Positions 35,011 to 45,938 of a DNA stretch of 64,000 nucleotides are shown piece by piece. The stretch's first letter is position 1; each line of letters opens with the position of its first letter. The stretch spans positions 25,994,756 to 26,058,755 of the forward strand of contig CP141150.1 of assembly GCA_035235625.1 (NCBI GenBank), read 5' to 3'. The notes beneath the pieces were generated by a model. It saw nothing but the letters and a program-made list of their open reading frames with translations, was not told the origin of the DNA and searched no databases. Made by a program: the position numbers and the translations under genes. Source of the stretch: Saururus chinensis (Eukaryota > Streptophyta > Magnoliopsida > Piperales > Saururaceae).

Positions 35011-35560
35011 AAAAATCACTCCATTAAATCCAAATCAAGTTTACCAAACACACCCTTAGAGTACTTACAATGTTTAGTAGTATGTGTCACAAATATTTCA
35101 ATTTTAAATATTAATTTATAATTATTATATATTAGTTAAATTAAATAATATATGATACAATATATAAATATATGATATATAATTATAAAAAATCAAAATT
35201 AATATCTAATGTCTTGCTTTTGTGAGATTGAGCTCACCTAGGTTAGGGTGAGCCCGGCTATGTGGGGCTGTCAAATTTTGATCCGATGACATAAATAACT
35301 AAGGGGGTAGGTAGGTTACATGTCCCCTCTCGTCATCGAGTATAAAAAAAATTCAATTAATTCCCTTAGTCCCATTTATGTGAGACTGGGCTCACTACGT
35401 AGTCTGTGTGGCATTGGATTGAAAAGAATTAAATTAAATTTTTAGTCGCGTTTGCGTAAACCCCCACTGCGGGGCTATTGGATTTCGATCTGACGACACA
35501 GATAACTCAGGGGGAAAGTAGGTTGCATGCCCCTTTACACTGTCGGATCACAAATAACCT

Positions 35561-36540
35561 ACTTTATTCAGCCATTCTAATGAAAAAAAAAAATTTATGC
35601 TTCAACGATGAATATCGAAACAATACCTCAACTTTGAATCTAGATGATGGGATAGTGCTCCCGCGCGATTTAATCTCTCCCATTTGACGAGTCGAGCTAA
35701 CACCCGATTGGTAGATATATACATTATCTATCTACCTACCGCCTTCCCTTGTGGTTGATTCATTGAGTCAGTAGGCCTGGAATGGAAATAAAGAATATAA
35801 AGACTAGAAAAAAACTTCATCCTCCATAGACTATTTGATGCCGATAAACAACACGGGAATGTCAACCTCAAAGAAGTGATGAATGATGTGGTGTTCCCAT
35901 TTACCTCGGGAATTGATTCCCCGGGTTTTGACAACTGTAATATCTTGATCCAATGGTGCAATGGGGGCATGCAACCTGCCTTCACCCTAAGTTATGTGTG
36001 TAATCGGATTGACATCAGATGTGTAATCGGATCGCAATGGGGCCGTGCAACTTGGAGAAGTTGGTCAAGTAGGTGCCAAGCACACTACGGGGTGTTTCAC
36101 GTGGGTTAATCTCTAATCTCTTTCATGTGAAAGGGTTGTGGTGATTTTGATTATAAACATACATAAAAGAGGTAATTTTATCCTCTTGATTAAATTGGTT
36201 TGTCCACATTAGTAGCTCCATTTGGTTTTTCGGAATGAAATAATTTAGCTCTACTTTTTTTTTAAATGACCTAACCTAATGGAGCAATTTATGTGGGATG
36301 GAGGGAATACATATGATTAGCAAGGTGCATATGTAAGTGTGTTCAACCTACAACTGAAATACTCAATCGTCGAACCGTTTCGGATTATCTATTGTAAATA
36401 GATAAAGAGTTTGTTACCCCATATTTTATCCAACCTACCTTTCCTCTATACAGTCAATAAATATCAACTATCTAAATATATATCAACTATCTAAATATAA
36501 ATTAACCGAGAGATATTCACGGATCATATTAAGGAGGTGG
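35561..36540. other. Unassigned region with CACTA monomer and MITE-like traces
   Basis: I see no gene. A CACTA-type monomer (GGGGGCATGCAACCTGCC) lies at 35961-35978. At about 36199-36310 a stretch ending GTGGGATGGAGGGA resembles a diverged Stowaway-like MITE. A direct duplication of ATATCAACTATCTAAATATA occurs at about 36459-36498. Confidence 0.35.
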
Positions 36541-37047
36541 GCTGGCTAAAAAAGAGGCACCAAACTCTACATCCATTACAAATTTGCGCTGCACTCACTA
36601 TTTTTATAGAACTTCAGATCGAGCATAAACCTGCGGGCTTGAAACTAGACCAAGCTTAAGTCACCGGCAGGAGATACACCCTCACAAGAAGGCAAGAATT
36701 AATAAGCAAGCATTCTGCCAGCAGATTGACTGTGATTATTGAGAAAGACTGAGGCTATTTAAGTAAAACCAGTCGACGCGGAGACCTAATTCGTTACCCT
36801 ATGGACGCCTCACAACACTATTTCAGTCAGCCTCCATCAGCTTGAAGAAGAAATAATGCATAGTTTCTGCTCAAATTGCTCCGTCCAATCGTTGAATCTG
36901 CCGCGGAGGGGGCAGATGACTGGTCGCGTGTAAGCTGTCCAAATAAACAAGCGGAGTAGCGGACGAAGCCTCGGCTGCGACGTTCTGATTATGTGAGCGG
37001 AAGCGGCCCCTCTTCTCTGAGGTGTGACTCTTATCAGATCCTCAGTG
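36541..37047 (+). promoter_or_regulatory. Upstream region of WRC gene with start-stop uORF
   Basis: GC content rises towards the gene. An ATG directly followed by TGA (36991-36996) lies 51 bp before the main ATG, with A at -3 of this small ORF. If the transcript starts upstream of it, this is a minimal upstream ORF. No clear TATA box was identified. Confidence 0.4.
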
Positions 37048-38206
37048 ATGAGGATTCGCCGGCATGCCCAGCTCGCCTCCGCCCTGCCCCTCTCCTCCTG
37101 CTCCCTCGCCGCCTCCGTCCGGGCTCACCTCCCCGCCGCCAACCTTTCCGTCTGCCAGCTCAACCAGTCGCCATGGGATGTGATCCCCTTCTCACCCGAC
37201 TCCCCCCTCCCCAATCACTTCCAGGTTCGTCATGCCTTCCCCTCCCGCAAGGCTCCATTGATTCTTCAGTTCAGCTGCCCCTGGTTTTAGCATAAAATAG
37301 GGGGATTTCTGGTGGGCATCTTGAATATCTGGATCTAGGGTTTTCTTGGTTTTCATTGGTTTTGGCTTGGTAAACAAGAAGACATTTTCCTTCGTTTATG
37401 TTGTTAGGGTTTCTGGATTGCATACCAGCCAGCCCCTGAAGGCCGAAACGAGATAGCGGATTGCAATGGCCACAATATTGGACCAGCAGTGAAAGTAGTT
37501 TCTGGGTTTTCTTCCATTTGCTCTATTTCCACTGCTTTCAGTAGCAATTTGGGTTTTTCTCTGATATCTATTGTATGATTTGCCCAGGAAGAAGAATCAG
37601 CAGACGAGAAGCAACTCGTCCCAAATGTTGAGTGAGTGGAATGCCCCAAAAGCTCTAATCTTTGCTGATGCTATCCGAATTTTCAGTAAACCCTAGCGGG
37701 GAGCTGGAGCTAAATGGCTGTCTGTGTTTTGCAGCCTGGAGCCTACGCAAGAGGCTGACGAAGAAGAGGAGAAGATTATGTGCAGAAAGACAGGAAGCAA
37801 GGGGTGGAAATGTACGCGGGAGGCGAAGAAGGGGCACTCCCTCTGCGACCACCATCTCGCCCTCCGCCAATTTTACCACTCCCGCGCCCGCCCGAAATCC
37901 GGCACCGCAGCTGGGAAATCTCGCCGGAGAGGAACCGCCCAGCAGCAGGGCTCATCTGACTTTTACTACTACTCCGGGTTCGGGCCGAGGTGGAGGAAAC
38001 GAAGAGGAAATAACGAAGAAGAGGCTCCAGCCCAGCCATTAGCATTCCAATCCCAGTCCCCTTCAACAACTTCTGCACCGGAATCTTCATCGGCAGACGA
38101 TGCTAGCAGCGACGGCGGTGGGGAGGAGAACGGAGAAGAGAGGAAGAACAAAGAGACTAAGAGAAGGAAGCGCATGAAGAGCCGATCCCTCATGTCCCTC
38201 CTCTGA
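37048..38206 (+). CDS. WRC-domain protein, four exons
   Basis: Predicted exons are 37048-37224, 37408-37494, 37588-37631 and 37735-38206. All introns (183, 93 and 103 bp) are GT-AG, and the frames join without a stop to give 259 residues. The WRC zinc motif is C119-X9-C129-X10-C140-X2-H143, with W127-K128-C129 giving the family its name; WRC domains bind DNA and carry nuclear signals in growth-regulating factors. No QLQ domain is present, so this is a WRC-only protein, not a full GRF. The N-terminus (M-R-I-R-R, then C-Q-L-N-Q-S-P-W-D-V-I at about 40-50) looks like a conserved plant motif. The tail is Ser/acidic then basic (K-R-R-K-R-M-K-S-R), a likely nuclear signal. The ATG at 37048 has G at -3 and opens the conserved N-terminus. 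Exon 2 is the least certain exon; the WRC exon is solid. It is expected to be a nuclear transcription regulator. Confidence 0.85.
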
Positions 38207-38430
38207 TTTTGATTTCCGCAGGTACGATTTTGGTTTCGGCCAGGACATCTCCTTTAATCAATTGCAAGTTTCAGACGCGAGGCTCGCGCGCTTCGGCGAC
38301 ACTCGCTTCTGCAAATGCTCGTGCTGACGTTTATCGAAAAAACAAAAAAGGGGATTTGTTGCGACTTGCGACTCGCCTGTTATGTACATAACTGGCATTT
38401 AATCATTTGATTTAATGAAAAAAGGGCAGT
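38207..38430 (+). promoter_or_regulatory. 3' untranslated region of WRC gene
   Basis: GC-rich sequence changes to AT-rich by about 38390. AATGAA at 38414-38419 could serve as a weak polyadenylation signal. The exact end cannot be fixed. Confidence 0.3.
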
Positions 38431-39387
38431 TCTGTCTTTTTGTATATGCTATTTTTGGCCCCGCCACTTATCCATACCAACTGGCTTTTAGCTTTCACGA
38501 CGGTGAAATGCAGGGACGGAGCCTTTTATATTTGAGATAGGTGTACATTAATGCTATATTACTAATATTAATATATTAATATATATGTCGTCAATCTTAT
38601 AAATGAGGGCTCTTATATATTCCTTGGGCTCATTATTAGAGTATTAAAAATGCTTCTCATGCCATAATCGCATGCTCCTAATATATTGGCATATTGAGCA
38701 GCAGGATTCACATTAAACAGCCCTACTAGATGTTGGGGGTACACCTACTATGCCCCCAAGCATAGTACCCCTAAATGTTTTAACAAATTTAAAGATCCTT
38801 TACCTTTTCCCCTTGGCTTAATGATTCCGTCGTTTGCAAGGGGTGAGTCCATTTAAAAAGAGGTTAGGGTTTGGCACCCCCCTAAGAGCATAATCAGAAT
38901 TTGTGGAATTCAGTAAGATATAATTTGGACTATAGTTAAAGTTGCAAAACAATTTGGTATATGTATTTTAGTCCCATCTTCCTAATGCTCCATTCCACCT
39001 TCGAGTACCTTAAGTATAATTTTTTTATCAATTTAGAGTTAATAAAATGTATGTGATTCTTAATTTTCAATGGTTACGAGTATTAGCGTTAATATAAACC
39101 AGGTTGCCCATGTTTTGACGTGTGTCGGTTGTATTGCATGCCATTGAATTGATATGACGGTACACATTTCTCACGGGAAAAGTGGGCAAATTCAAACTCA
39201 ATTACCCTGTGAATAACACGGGCCGTACAATTAAAATCACATACCAAAAGTGCATATAATTGTGTGTCATGTTACTTATATACTGAAGTAAGGGTGCACA
39301 TACCAAAAGTGCATATAAACGGATGTGTCATATTACTTGTGTACTGAAATAAGGGTGTGATAACCCAACTATGGGCTCCATTGGGAG
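38431..39387. other. Intergenic AT-rich sequence
   Basis: I see no gene. Phrases repeated nearby (CATACCAAAAGTGCATATAA at about 39240 and 39299, 58 bp apart) show a short tandem duplication. Confidence 0.4.
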
Positions 39388-40002
39388 TAGGGCTGAGAAT
39401 TGGATGGGTAGGGTTAGCCATACCTGTACTAAAATTGGGCCAGGTCATGATGGGACCCTATTTTTTAAATGGTACGAAAATGCAAACCTTACCCTACTTA
39501 GTTAAGGTTGGGTTTGGTATGAGAGTAACCTTAATTTTTTTTGTCAATTATTTTCTTAACTTAATATTTTATGCGTCATCTTTACACGGGCCAATCATAG
39601 AAAGAATTTAAATACATTACAACATTAAAAATATATGTCTTAAATTTTATGTGTTATTTGAGGAAGTTAAAATTGGAGAGAGAGCATTGTGACATTATGA
39701 CCCATATCCAAAACCATAAAAACCGACAAAAATATCTAATTGACTATAAAATAAAATAAAAATATAAAAAATATAAAATAATTTCTTTTTAATCTTTCCA
39801 ACATGGGTCATGACATATTTAAATAATAGGTCGAGGTTGAGTTGTGTGGGTTATGTGAGTAAATCCCTACCCGACCCTAATTTTAAAATGGGCAAAATTT
39901 TGAAACCCTTTATCCTGACCCTATTTTTAATTGGGTCGAGTATGGGTTGAATGTGTTGGGTTTGGGTCGGATATCTGGGCGGGGTTGAATTTTTCGGCCC
40001 TA
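39388..40002. mobile_element. hAT-like non-autonomous element
   Basis: It is 615 bp with inverted ends TAGGGCTGAGAATT and (complement of right end) TAGGGCCGAAAAATT. An 8 bp direct repeat, ATTGGGAG at 39380-39387 and ATTGGGTG at 40003-40010, matches at 7 of 8 positions, as expected for hAT insertion. The 84-codon frame at 39357-39611 crosses the left end and is not a real gene. Confidence 0.75.
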
Positions 40003-40014
40003 ATTGGGTGGATA

Positions 40015-40746
40015 TGAGAGTTTAATATCCAACTAGATGGTTATAGAGAATCACTAGATTGTTCATAACCCTAGTGCTTTAACACGTAAGAAATTTAAAA
40101 CTTTAGCCTCTATATGCAGGAATTTATTTTGAAGTTGAATAAACAAACCTTAATGTCTAATCGTAATTAATGATCAACGAAACCATTAAATCAATCTTGC
40201 ACACCACATAATCACACAAAGATTTTAACGTGAAAAACCTAATTACGGAAAAAACACTAAGACAACATCAACCAAGGCTAAATCAATGCCTTAAAACAAT
40301 ATAGATCTTCTAAAATACAAAACAACTTACCAACCTATAGACTTAGACACAAACTCATTTGTTCAATTTTTTCTTATTGTTAGCCTTCAATTCTTCCTTC
40401 TTGAATCCTTAAAGCTTTCACTTTTTGTGCTTTGTTCTTCGTTTTCTTCTTCTTTCAACTTAAACAAAGATTCATTATTTATTGTTGATATACCTCTTCA
40501 GATTCTTCAATCACTCCTTAATGAAGAACTTTGCTGACTCTCCGAAATTATCTGTACGAGAATGTGAACTTAATAAACCTCTTAAACCATCAGTATTCTT
40601 TAATCTTTAGTCTTGATCCATAAGAACATGTCTGCTCCTATTTTTCAAGTTAATCAATTTTAAACCTGACTCAACCACAACTTCATCTAATTAGATTTCT
40701 AAGATTAATTACATACTCAATATTTTTTGACATATATGTTCTTTTA
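40015..40746 (-). mobile_element. 3' LTR of ORF1-type retroelement, internally shortened
   Basis: It starts TGAGAGTTTAATATCC on the plus strand and ends at ...CATATATGTTCTTTTA, next to the purine tract of the element (minus-strand AAAGTGGGAGAT). At 732 bp it is about 500-640 bp shorter than its relatives. The missing middle includes the whole GATCGAT-rich cluster that the copy at 41469-42838 retains. Confidence 0.7.
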
Positions 40747-41276
40747 ATCTCCCACTTTGGCTATTTCATGACAAAATACCATAAGATTGAAAATTAAAAT
40801 AAAATTACAACTCTTGACATAGTGCATTGAATTTCAATTTATACATATGACTTGGCAACACTATCTTAATATAGATACCACTGTCTTAATATAGATACAT
40901 TGGAATTGATATTGAAAAGCCTTGTATAATCATGTACTTATCCTGCACATTTAAAATCAAAATGATTTATATAATACTATCCAAATAAGTATGAAACTAA
41001 GCACTTTTATTATGATTAGTCATTTCTCCCCCCTTTTGATACAAATAGACAAAAATTTAAGAAATAATTAACAAAAATCCTCAATTAAGCATAATCAAGT
41101 CATAAATATCACCATAAGACATGAAAAATAATTAATCCACAAGGTAAAACCATATTCTTCACATATCCATCACATAATCAATTTCAAGATACATCTCATA
41201 GTCACATGAAACATAAATTATACTTAAACAAGTTTAAGAACAAGAATACCTGACAAAGTGATAAAGAAAAATAACA
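40747..41276 (-). mobile_element. 3' untranslated part of ORF1 retroelement
   Basis: This is 530 bp between the ORF1 stop and the 3' LTR, homologous to 1746-2286. I see no coding region in it. Confidence 0.6.
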
Positions 41277-43647
41277 TCAAGCATCTCTAGCTTCGTCATC
41301 CACATCAAACTGCTCACCCTCACTCTCAGCTCCTAGAAATCTATTGCAAAACATCTGTCTGATGTTTGCAAGACCTTGAAGTACTGCATCCTGATATGCA
41401 CTAAACTCTGCATATGCCACATGTTGGTTTGGCAAAACATGCCAAGCTGGGTCATCTGTTGGTGCTTGTGAGATTTTAATATTACTATAGAAGATTATAG
41501 CGAATCACTAGATTGCTCCTAGTCCGAATATCTAACAAAATAAAGACAACGAGTTCTAGCCTTAATGCACATGAATTTGTTTTTAAAGTGGAATAAACAA
41601 ATTTAAGTATCAAGTTTTATCCATCAATAATCAATCAATAAATTACACATGCAAACCACAAAATCACACAAGGATTTAATGTGGAAAACCCAAACTTGGG
41701 TAAAACTACAACAGCCTGAAGCAAAAGATAAATAAATGCACTAGAATGATTTACAATTTTCATGACAAAAAAACAACCAACTAACCTTAAAACTTAACAC
41801 AAACTCCCTTACTTTAGTCTTCTCTTGTTTTTGGTCTTCTAGTTTTTCCCTTCTTTGATAGTTTTTCCCTTCTTTGAACACTTGAAGCTTTCCCTATTCA
41901 TATTTTTTATCTTTGTCTTCTTTTTCTAGTAGCTAGTATCTCAAACAAGAACTCCTTTGCTTGTTGATTTACCGCATAAGATTCTTCAACTCCTTTGAAG
42001 AAATTTGCTAACTCCTCTCTCTAAAATTTCAATGTGAAATCTTGTCTTACTTGTGTATCGTCATCATGAATTCACCATTAATATTCTCTTCAGACTCCTT
42101 GGTGATCTCAAGGAAAACAATATGAAAAGGTCTCTCATTTCTTCTCCAATTTTGATTAGGTTTTCTTTTCTCTAATTTTTTTACTTCTTATCCTTTATAT
42201 AAGTCTCCAAAATTATTTGGCACTTTGTCTTCAACAAGGAATAAATCTAATCTTGAAAGGCTTATTTAAGGCAACTAAAACTGCTAGCGATTGATCATTT
42301 CAAACAATGATCGATCATTCATTATTTTCTAAACACATGACTCCTTAAGCGATCAATCGATTCATGAAGTGATCGATGGATAAACTCTCGGCTTCATTTT
42401 ACAAAGGATTGATTTAGGTGCCGATCAATCATGCCCAAGGGCGATGGATTGATTCATTGATTCTATGTAATTGTTCATCAATTATCAATCGATTCAATAA
42501 GCACATTATTCCAGCGATCAATCGATGACACTATTTAAAAATAGTTTTATCCTTTTTAAAACCTAAAACCTTCTAAAACCACTTAATTTACTTATAAAAA
42601 TTCTCCAAGTGATTTTGGTATGAGAATGTAAACTAAATAAGCTTCATAACCCATTAACATCCTTTAGTCTTTAATCTTGATCCGTAAGAACACATCTGCT
42701 CATTTTTCAAAGTCCATTAATTCCAAATCTGACTTAACCACAACAACATGTAATCAGATTTTAAGACTAATTACGTACTTAAGGTTTTTGACAAAGAAAT
42801 TAGCCAATTAACCTAACATATGATACATATATTTTAATAGCCCGCACCTCCTCTAGATCTCCATCTTGTCCCCTATGATGAGACATCATACAATAAACTA
42901 CTGGAACATCTATAGATCCCATCCTAACCATCATCGGTTCACCTCATGGGATCTTAACATGAACTGATGTGAATATCCTACATAAAATGTTTGGGCAAGG
43001 AAGCATCTCATATGTCCATGAAGAAATGTCATAATACGACAAAAAAATGATCGACAATAGATCTAACTCCAACTATGGCCATGCAAGAAGGTATAAAATC
43101 CTGACCATTGTGTGATCATCTCTCTCCTTCCTAGAACTCCAAATGTCATACTTAGTAATGACATACAACTGACGAAAATCAGCAATTATAGAATGTGCAA
43201 GAAGTGAAACAACTTGATCTTTGCCTCTAGGAAGTCCAATCAGTCTCCTGGTCAACCCACTATCCAATGAAAAAATATATCCAACAAAGTGTGAATAAGT
43301 GAGTGGTCTCCTCTCACATCGAATAACATCCACAATGACCTGAGGTGAAACTCGCACTTGTTTACCTCCTATTACGCCTTCCAATGAGTCAACATCATCT
43401 GGTCTAAGGGATGAGTACCATTGCTTGACTAGACGTGGGTATATAGGTGGAGCTGAGGTAGAGATCGTCCTAAAACAATCCATTTAGTATGGATGAGACT
43501 CTATACAATCCATGGCAATTTTAGAAGGTAACTGGACCAAACTACACTCACATCGTATTGGTCTAACCCTATTTCCCCCACTTGTTGATGCACCGGAGTG
43601 ACCTGAACTTGAATTCCTTGCCACTTTTTGCTACTTTACTCTCCCAT
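41277..43647 (-). pseudogene. ORF1 of LTR retroelement, split by an LTR
   Basis: This is the most complete ORF1 copy. The ATG is at 43645-43647 and the stop at 41277-41279. Removing the LTR at 41469-42838 leaves about 1000 bp, so about 333 codons. The open N-terminal-to-middle part (43073-43483) has W-Y-S-S-L-R-P, then V-R-V-S-P-Q-V-I-V-D-V-I, and L-I-G-L-P-R-G. The C-terminus after the LTR ends in an acidic tail (E-S-E-G-E-Q). It looks like the accessory 'putative plant transposon protein' type of ORF; this is a memory-based match. No gag knuckle, protease or reverse transcriptase motif was seen between the LTRs. Confidence 0.6.
41469..42838 (-). mobile_element. LTR inserted in ORF1 of a related element
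   Basis: It runs from TGAGATTTTAATATTAC to ...CATATATTTTAATA (1370 bp) and aligns to the LTRs at 518-1745 and 13356-14577. ORF1 homology resumes on both sides, so it is a solo LTR of the same or a sister family. I could not find a clear target duplication. It carries at least five GATCGAT/ATCGATT-type motifs at 42290-42530. Confidence 0.65.
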
Positions 43648-45500
43648 TTAAATTTATTGAAAAGAAATAAACTTAGGGCCAAATATCACTAGGAAATAAG
43701 CACAAGACATAAATAAAGTCCTCAAATTAAAAAAAATCAATTAAATACGCTTTCAAATTTAGATTTTTAAAATTAAATAAAACCCGAAACTTTTTTGCAT
43801 CTGATTAATTTCGAATTTTGATACAAGGTAGATATCAATAATGAAAAAAAAGTCATAACTGGATCTGCACCTAATTTTGATAAAAAAAAATGCCCAATTT
43901 TGAAAACCCCAAATCTGCGTGATACGATATAACTAAATTGGGCTTTTCATGAAATCTCAAAATTCAATGGCTCAAATCACATGAAATTTTGTTGAAATGT
44001 AGTTAAGGTCCTAATGGTTCAAAATCATTTAAAGCATTAAAAATTTACTACAAATCAAAAATTGGTTTCGAAACATACTTTGGCTACGGAGGAAAGCTTG
44101 AATTTGATGACAAAAATCGATGTAATCTCGCACAAACTTGGCCCAAATTATTTCTTCTCTAACTTTTGCATCCTTTGGGAGAGTTTTGAGTGATACAAGG
44201 GGTTATGAGCTTTGGCCATTTTTTACAATAGTGTTTCGGTGGGAAAACAAGACCAGCGATCGATTGATTGATCTTGAGAAAAATCAAAATTTTAATTTTC
44301 TAAAAACTAAGAAAATTCAAAAAGTTCTAGAAAAAATCCAATAAAATTTTAAAAATATCTTAAAACATTTTCATTAAAAGAAGACTTTTCTAATAGACAT
44401 AACTCAAATAGAAACTAAACATTGAAAATAAGCATAGTTGAGCTCTCCTTTTAACAATTTTTCAAATAATTTCCCTTTAATCAAATTGTTTCCACATATT
44501 ATTGTAACAAATACCTTGCCTTAGATTAGTCAACTCTATTGATATGTGATTATAAATTTTATTTTATTTTTTTGAGGCTTTAACTCTCTTTTAGTTATTT
44601 TTGAAGAAAGTACCAATGTTTTTAATTCCTGTCTCTTTTAATCTTGAATTTTGCAAGATCGCTCTTATTTAAACATAGAAAACTTTCTTTAGACCCTAGT
44701 AAAGATAAAGTTCTCATTTTTTTAATTCACTTTAGCTAGAATCTATATACATTATATTAAAAAAGTAAAAAATAAAAGCTCAATAAGGAATATGCCCATG
44801 CCTTATTTCGAGTTATGATATTTTTCATCAAATCATTTTTCTAGGGCTTGGATTTTTATGAATATTTTCTATTTTCATTATTTATTTATATTTTTCATTC
44901 CTTTCTTTCATTTTCATTAATTTTTCTTGATGTTAAGTAGATGGGTGCTTCATAGTAGCTTAGGAAGACCTATGTAAGTAGCTCTTGCCCATCATCTTTA
45001 TGAGGATAATTATATTTAAGTAAAAAATATATATAAGAATTACAAACACTGAAGTACATTACATGAAATTTTGTTCTTTTGAATCATAAAAATAAATCTA
45101 GTAGAAGATCCTCTAATTTGATCACTATGACTCCACTAGAACCTAAATGCCTAAGTCAACTTATGTTTAAGAATTCTCTTTTTACTTTTATACATAAAAG
45201 TGACTTAAGTCTGAACATGATGTGTGCAAAATTTTAAAACAGAGAATTACAACATCAAATTGATCTTCACTCTATTCTTGTATTAAGAGTTGAACTAATA
45301 AAAAATAAAATCAATGCCAATTGTAAAAATAAGCAAAAGCTACATTAATTGTTTTGTGTTTTTTATCATATTCTTTTTTGTGCAATTCAAAACTTATGAA
45401 TTAAGACATGAAAGCAATGTAAAGCAAAACAAAATAAAATAAAAACTAAAACATGTGTTGTCTAAAAGATCGAAGGAATTAAATCATGGACATAAACTAA
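43648..45500. other. AT-rich stretch without recognised gene
   Basis: Frames here are short (44138-44344 is the longest) and match nothing I know. GCGATCGATTGATTGATC near 44257 resembles the LTR motif clusters, and the region probably holds decayed retroelement leader or LTR sequence. Confidence 0.3.
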
Positions 45501-45938
45501 ATATCTTTACTTAGATATGACCAGCTCCTTAGATTTGCCCAGCCAACCTATCCTAAGGTAATCTAAGGTGCTCTTCCTTGTTCTTCCTAATTGAACATTC
45601 AAAGCTTGAAGATCAATCTTCCTCTCCCGCTATCTCTTCATATTCTTTTCATAAACTTGGTGGGGTAGTTCAGGGGTCTCATGGGAAGTGTGCTCTTTCT
45701 CCTTCTTTGACATAAGTTTGAAAGGATGATTCTTTGAGCACTCTCTTCTAGTATGAGAATCACTATGATATATATCACACACACTCACAATACTAGAACT
45801 TATCCTCACTCCTTTCTCTTTTGACCCAGTAGGTTGGGCTCTATCTTAGGATATTTATAAAAGATAGTAGGTTTTGTTAAGGGGGTTAGTCAAGCAATTT
45901 CTAAAACCTAAACCCATCTTGCTATTTTGACCAATGCT
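45501..45938 (-). pseudogene. Ty1/copia gag zinc-knuckle region relic
   Basis: Minus-strand translation gives N-P-L-N-K-T-Y-Y, then a degraded knuckle-like stretch (C-D-I-Y-H-S-D-S-H-T-R-R-E-C) near 45730-45780. This order follows the coiled-coil segment at 50316-50575, from which it is separated by the inserted Athila-type element. The coding is broken. Confidence 0.5.

Larger units (their letters stand above)
29816..35055. mobile_element. PIF/Harbinger-like MITE split by a solo LTR
   Basis: The ends are GGGTGTGGTTGGCAA at 29816 and TTACCAAACACACCC ending at 35055 (near-complementary 15-mers). TTA lies on both sides (29813-29815 and 35056-35058), the target duplication of PIF/Harbinger elements. 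Without the LTR at 30232-35010 and one copy of its AAAAA repeat, the element is about 456 bp, a MITE size. Confidence 0.7.
29327..35560. mobile_element. Second CACTA-like relic, split by a PIF/Harbinger-like element
   Basis: The flanks 29327-29815 and 35059-35560 carry the same sequence classes as the CACTA element at 25070-28615, largely in inverted order: GTCGCAAATA blocks, an AT-rich TATATAAATATATGATATA block, then monomers with GGGGGTAGGTAGGTT. No clean CACTA ends were found, so its limits are approximate. The middle is occupied by the insertion at 29816-35055. Confidence 0.5.

Noticed and set aside
37192..38193. Several antisense frames across the WRC gene
   Set aside because: They lie opposite well-supported exons in GC-rich DNA and have no recognisable domains.
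39357..39611. 84-codon frame
   Set aside because: It crosses the left end of a hAT-like element, so it mixes flank and transposon.
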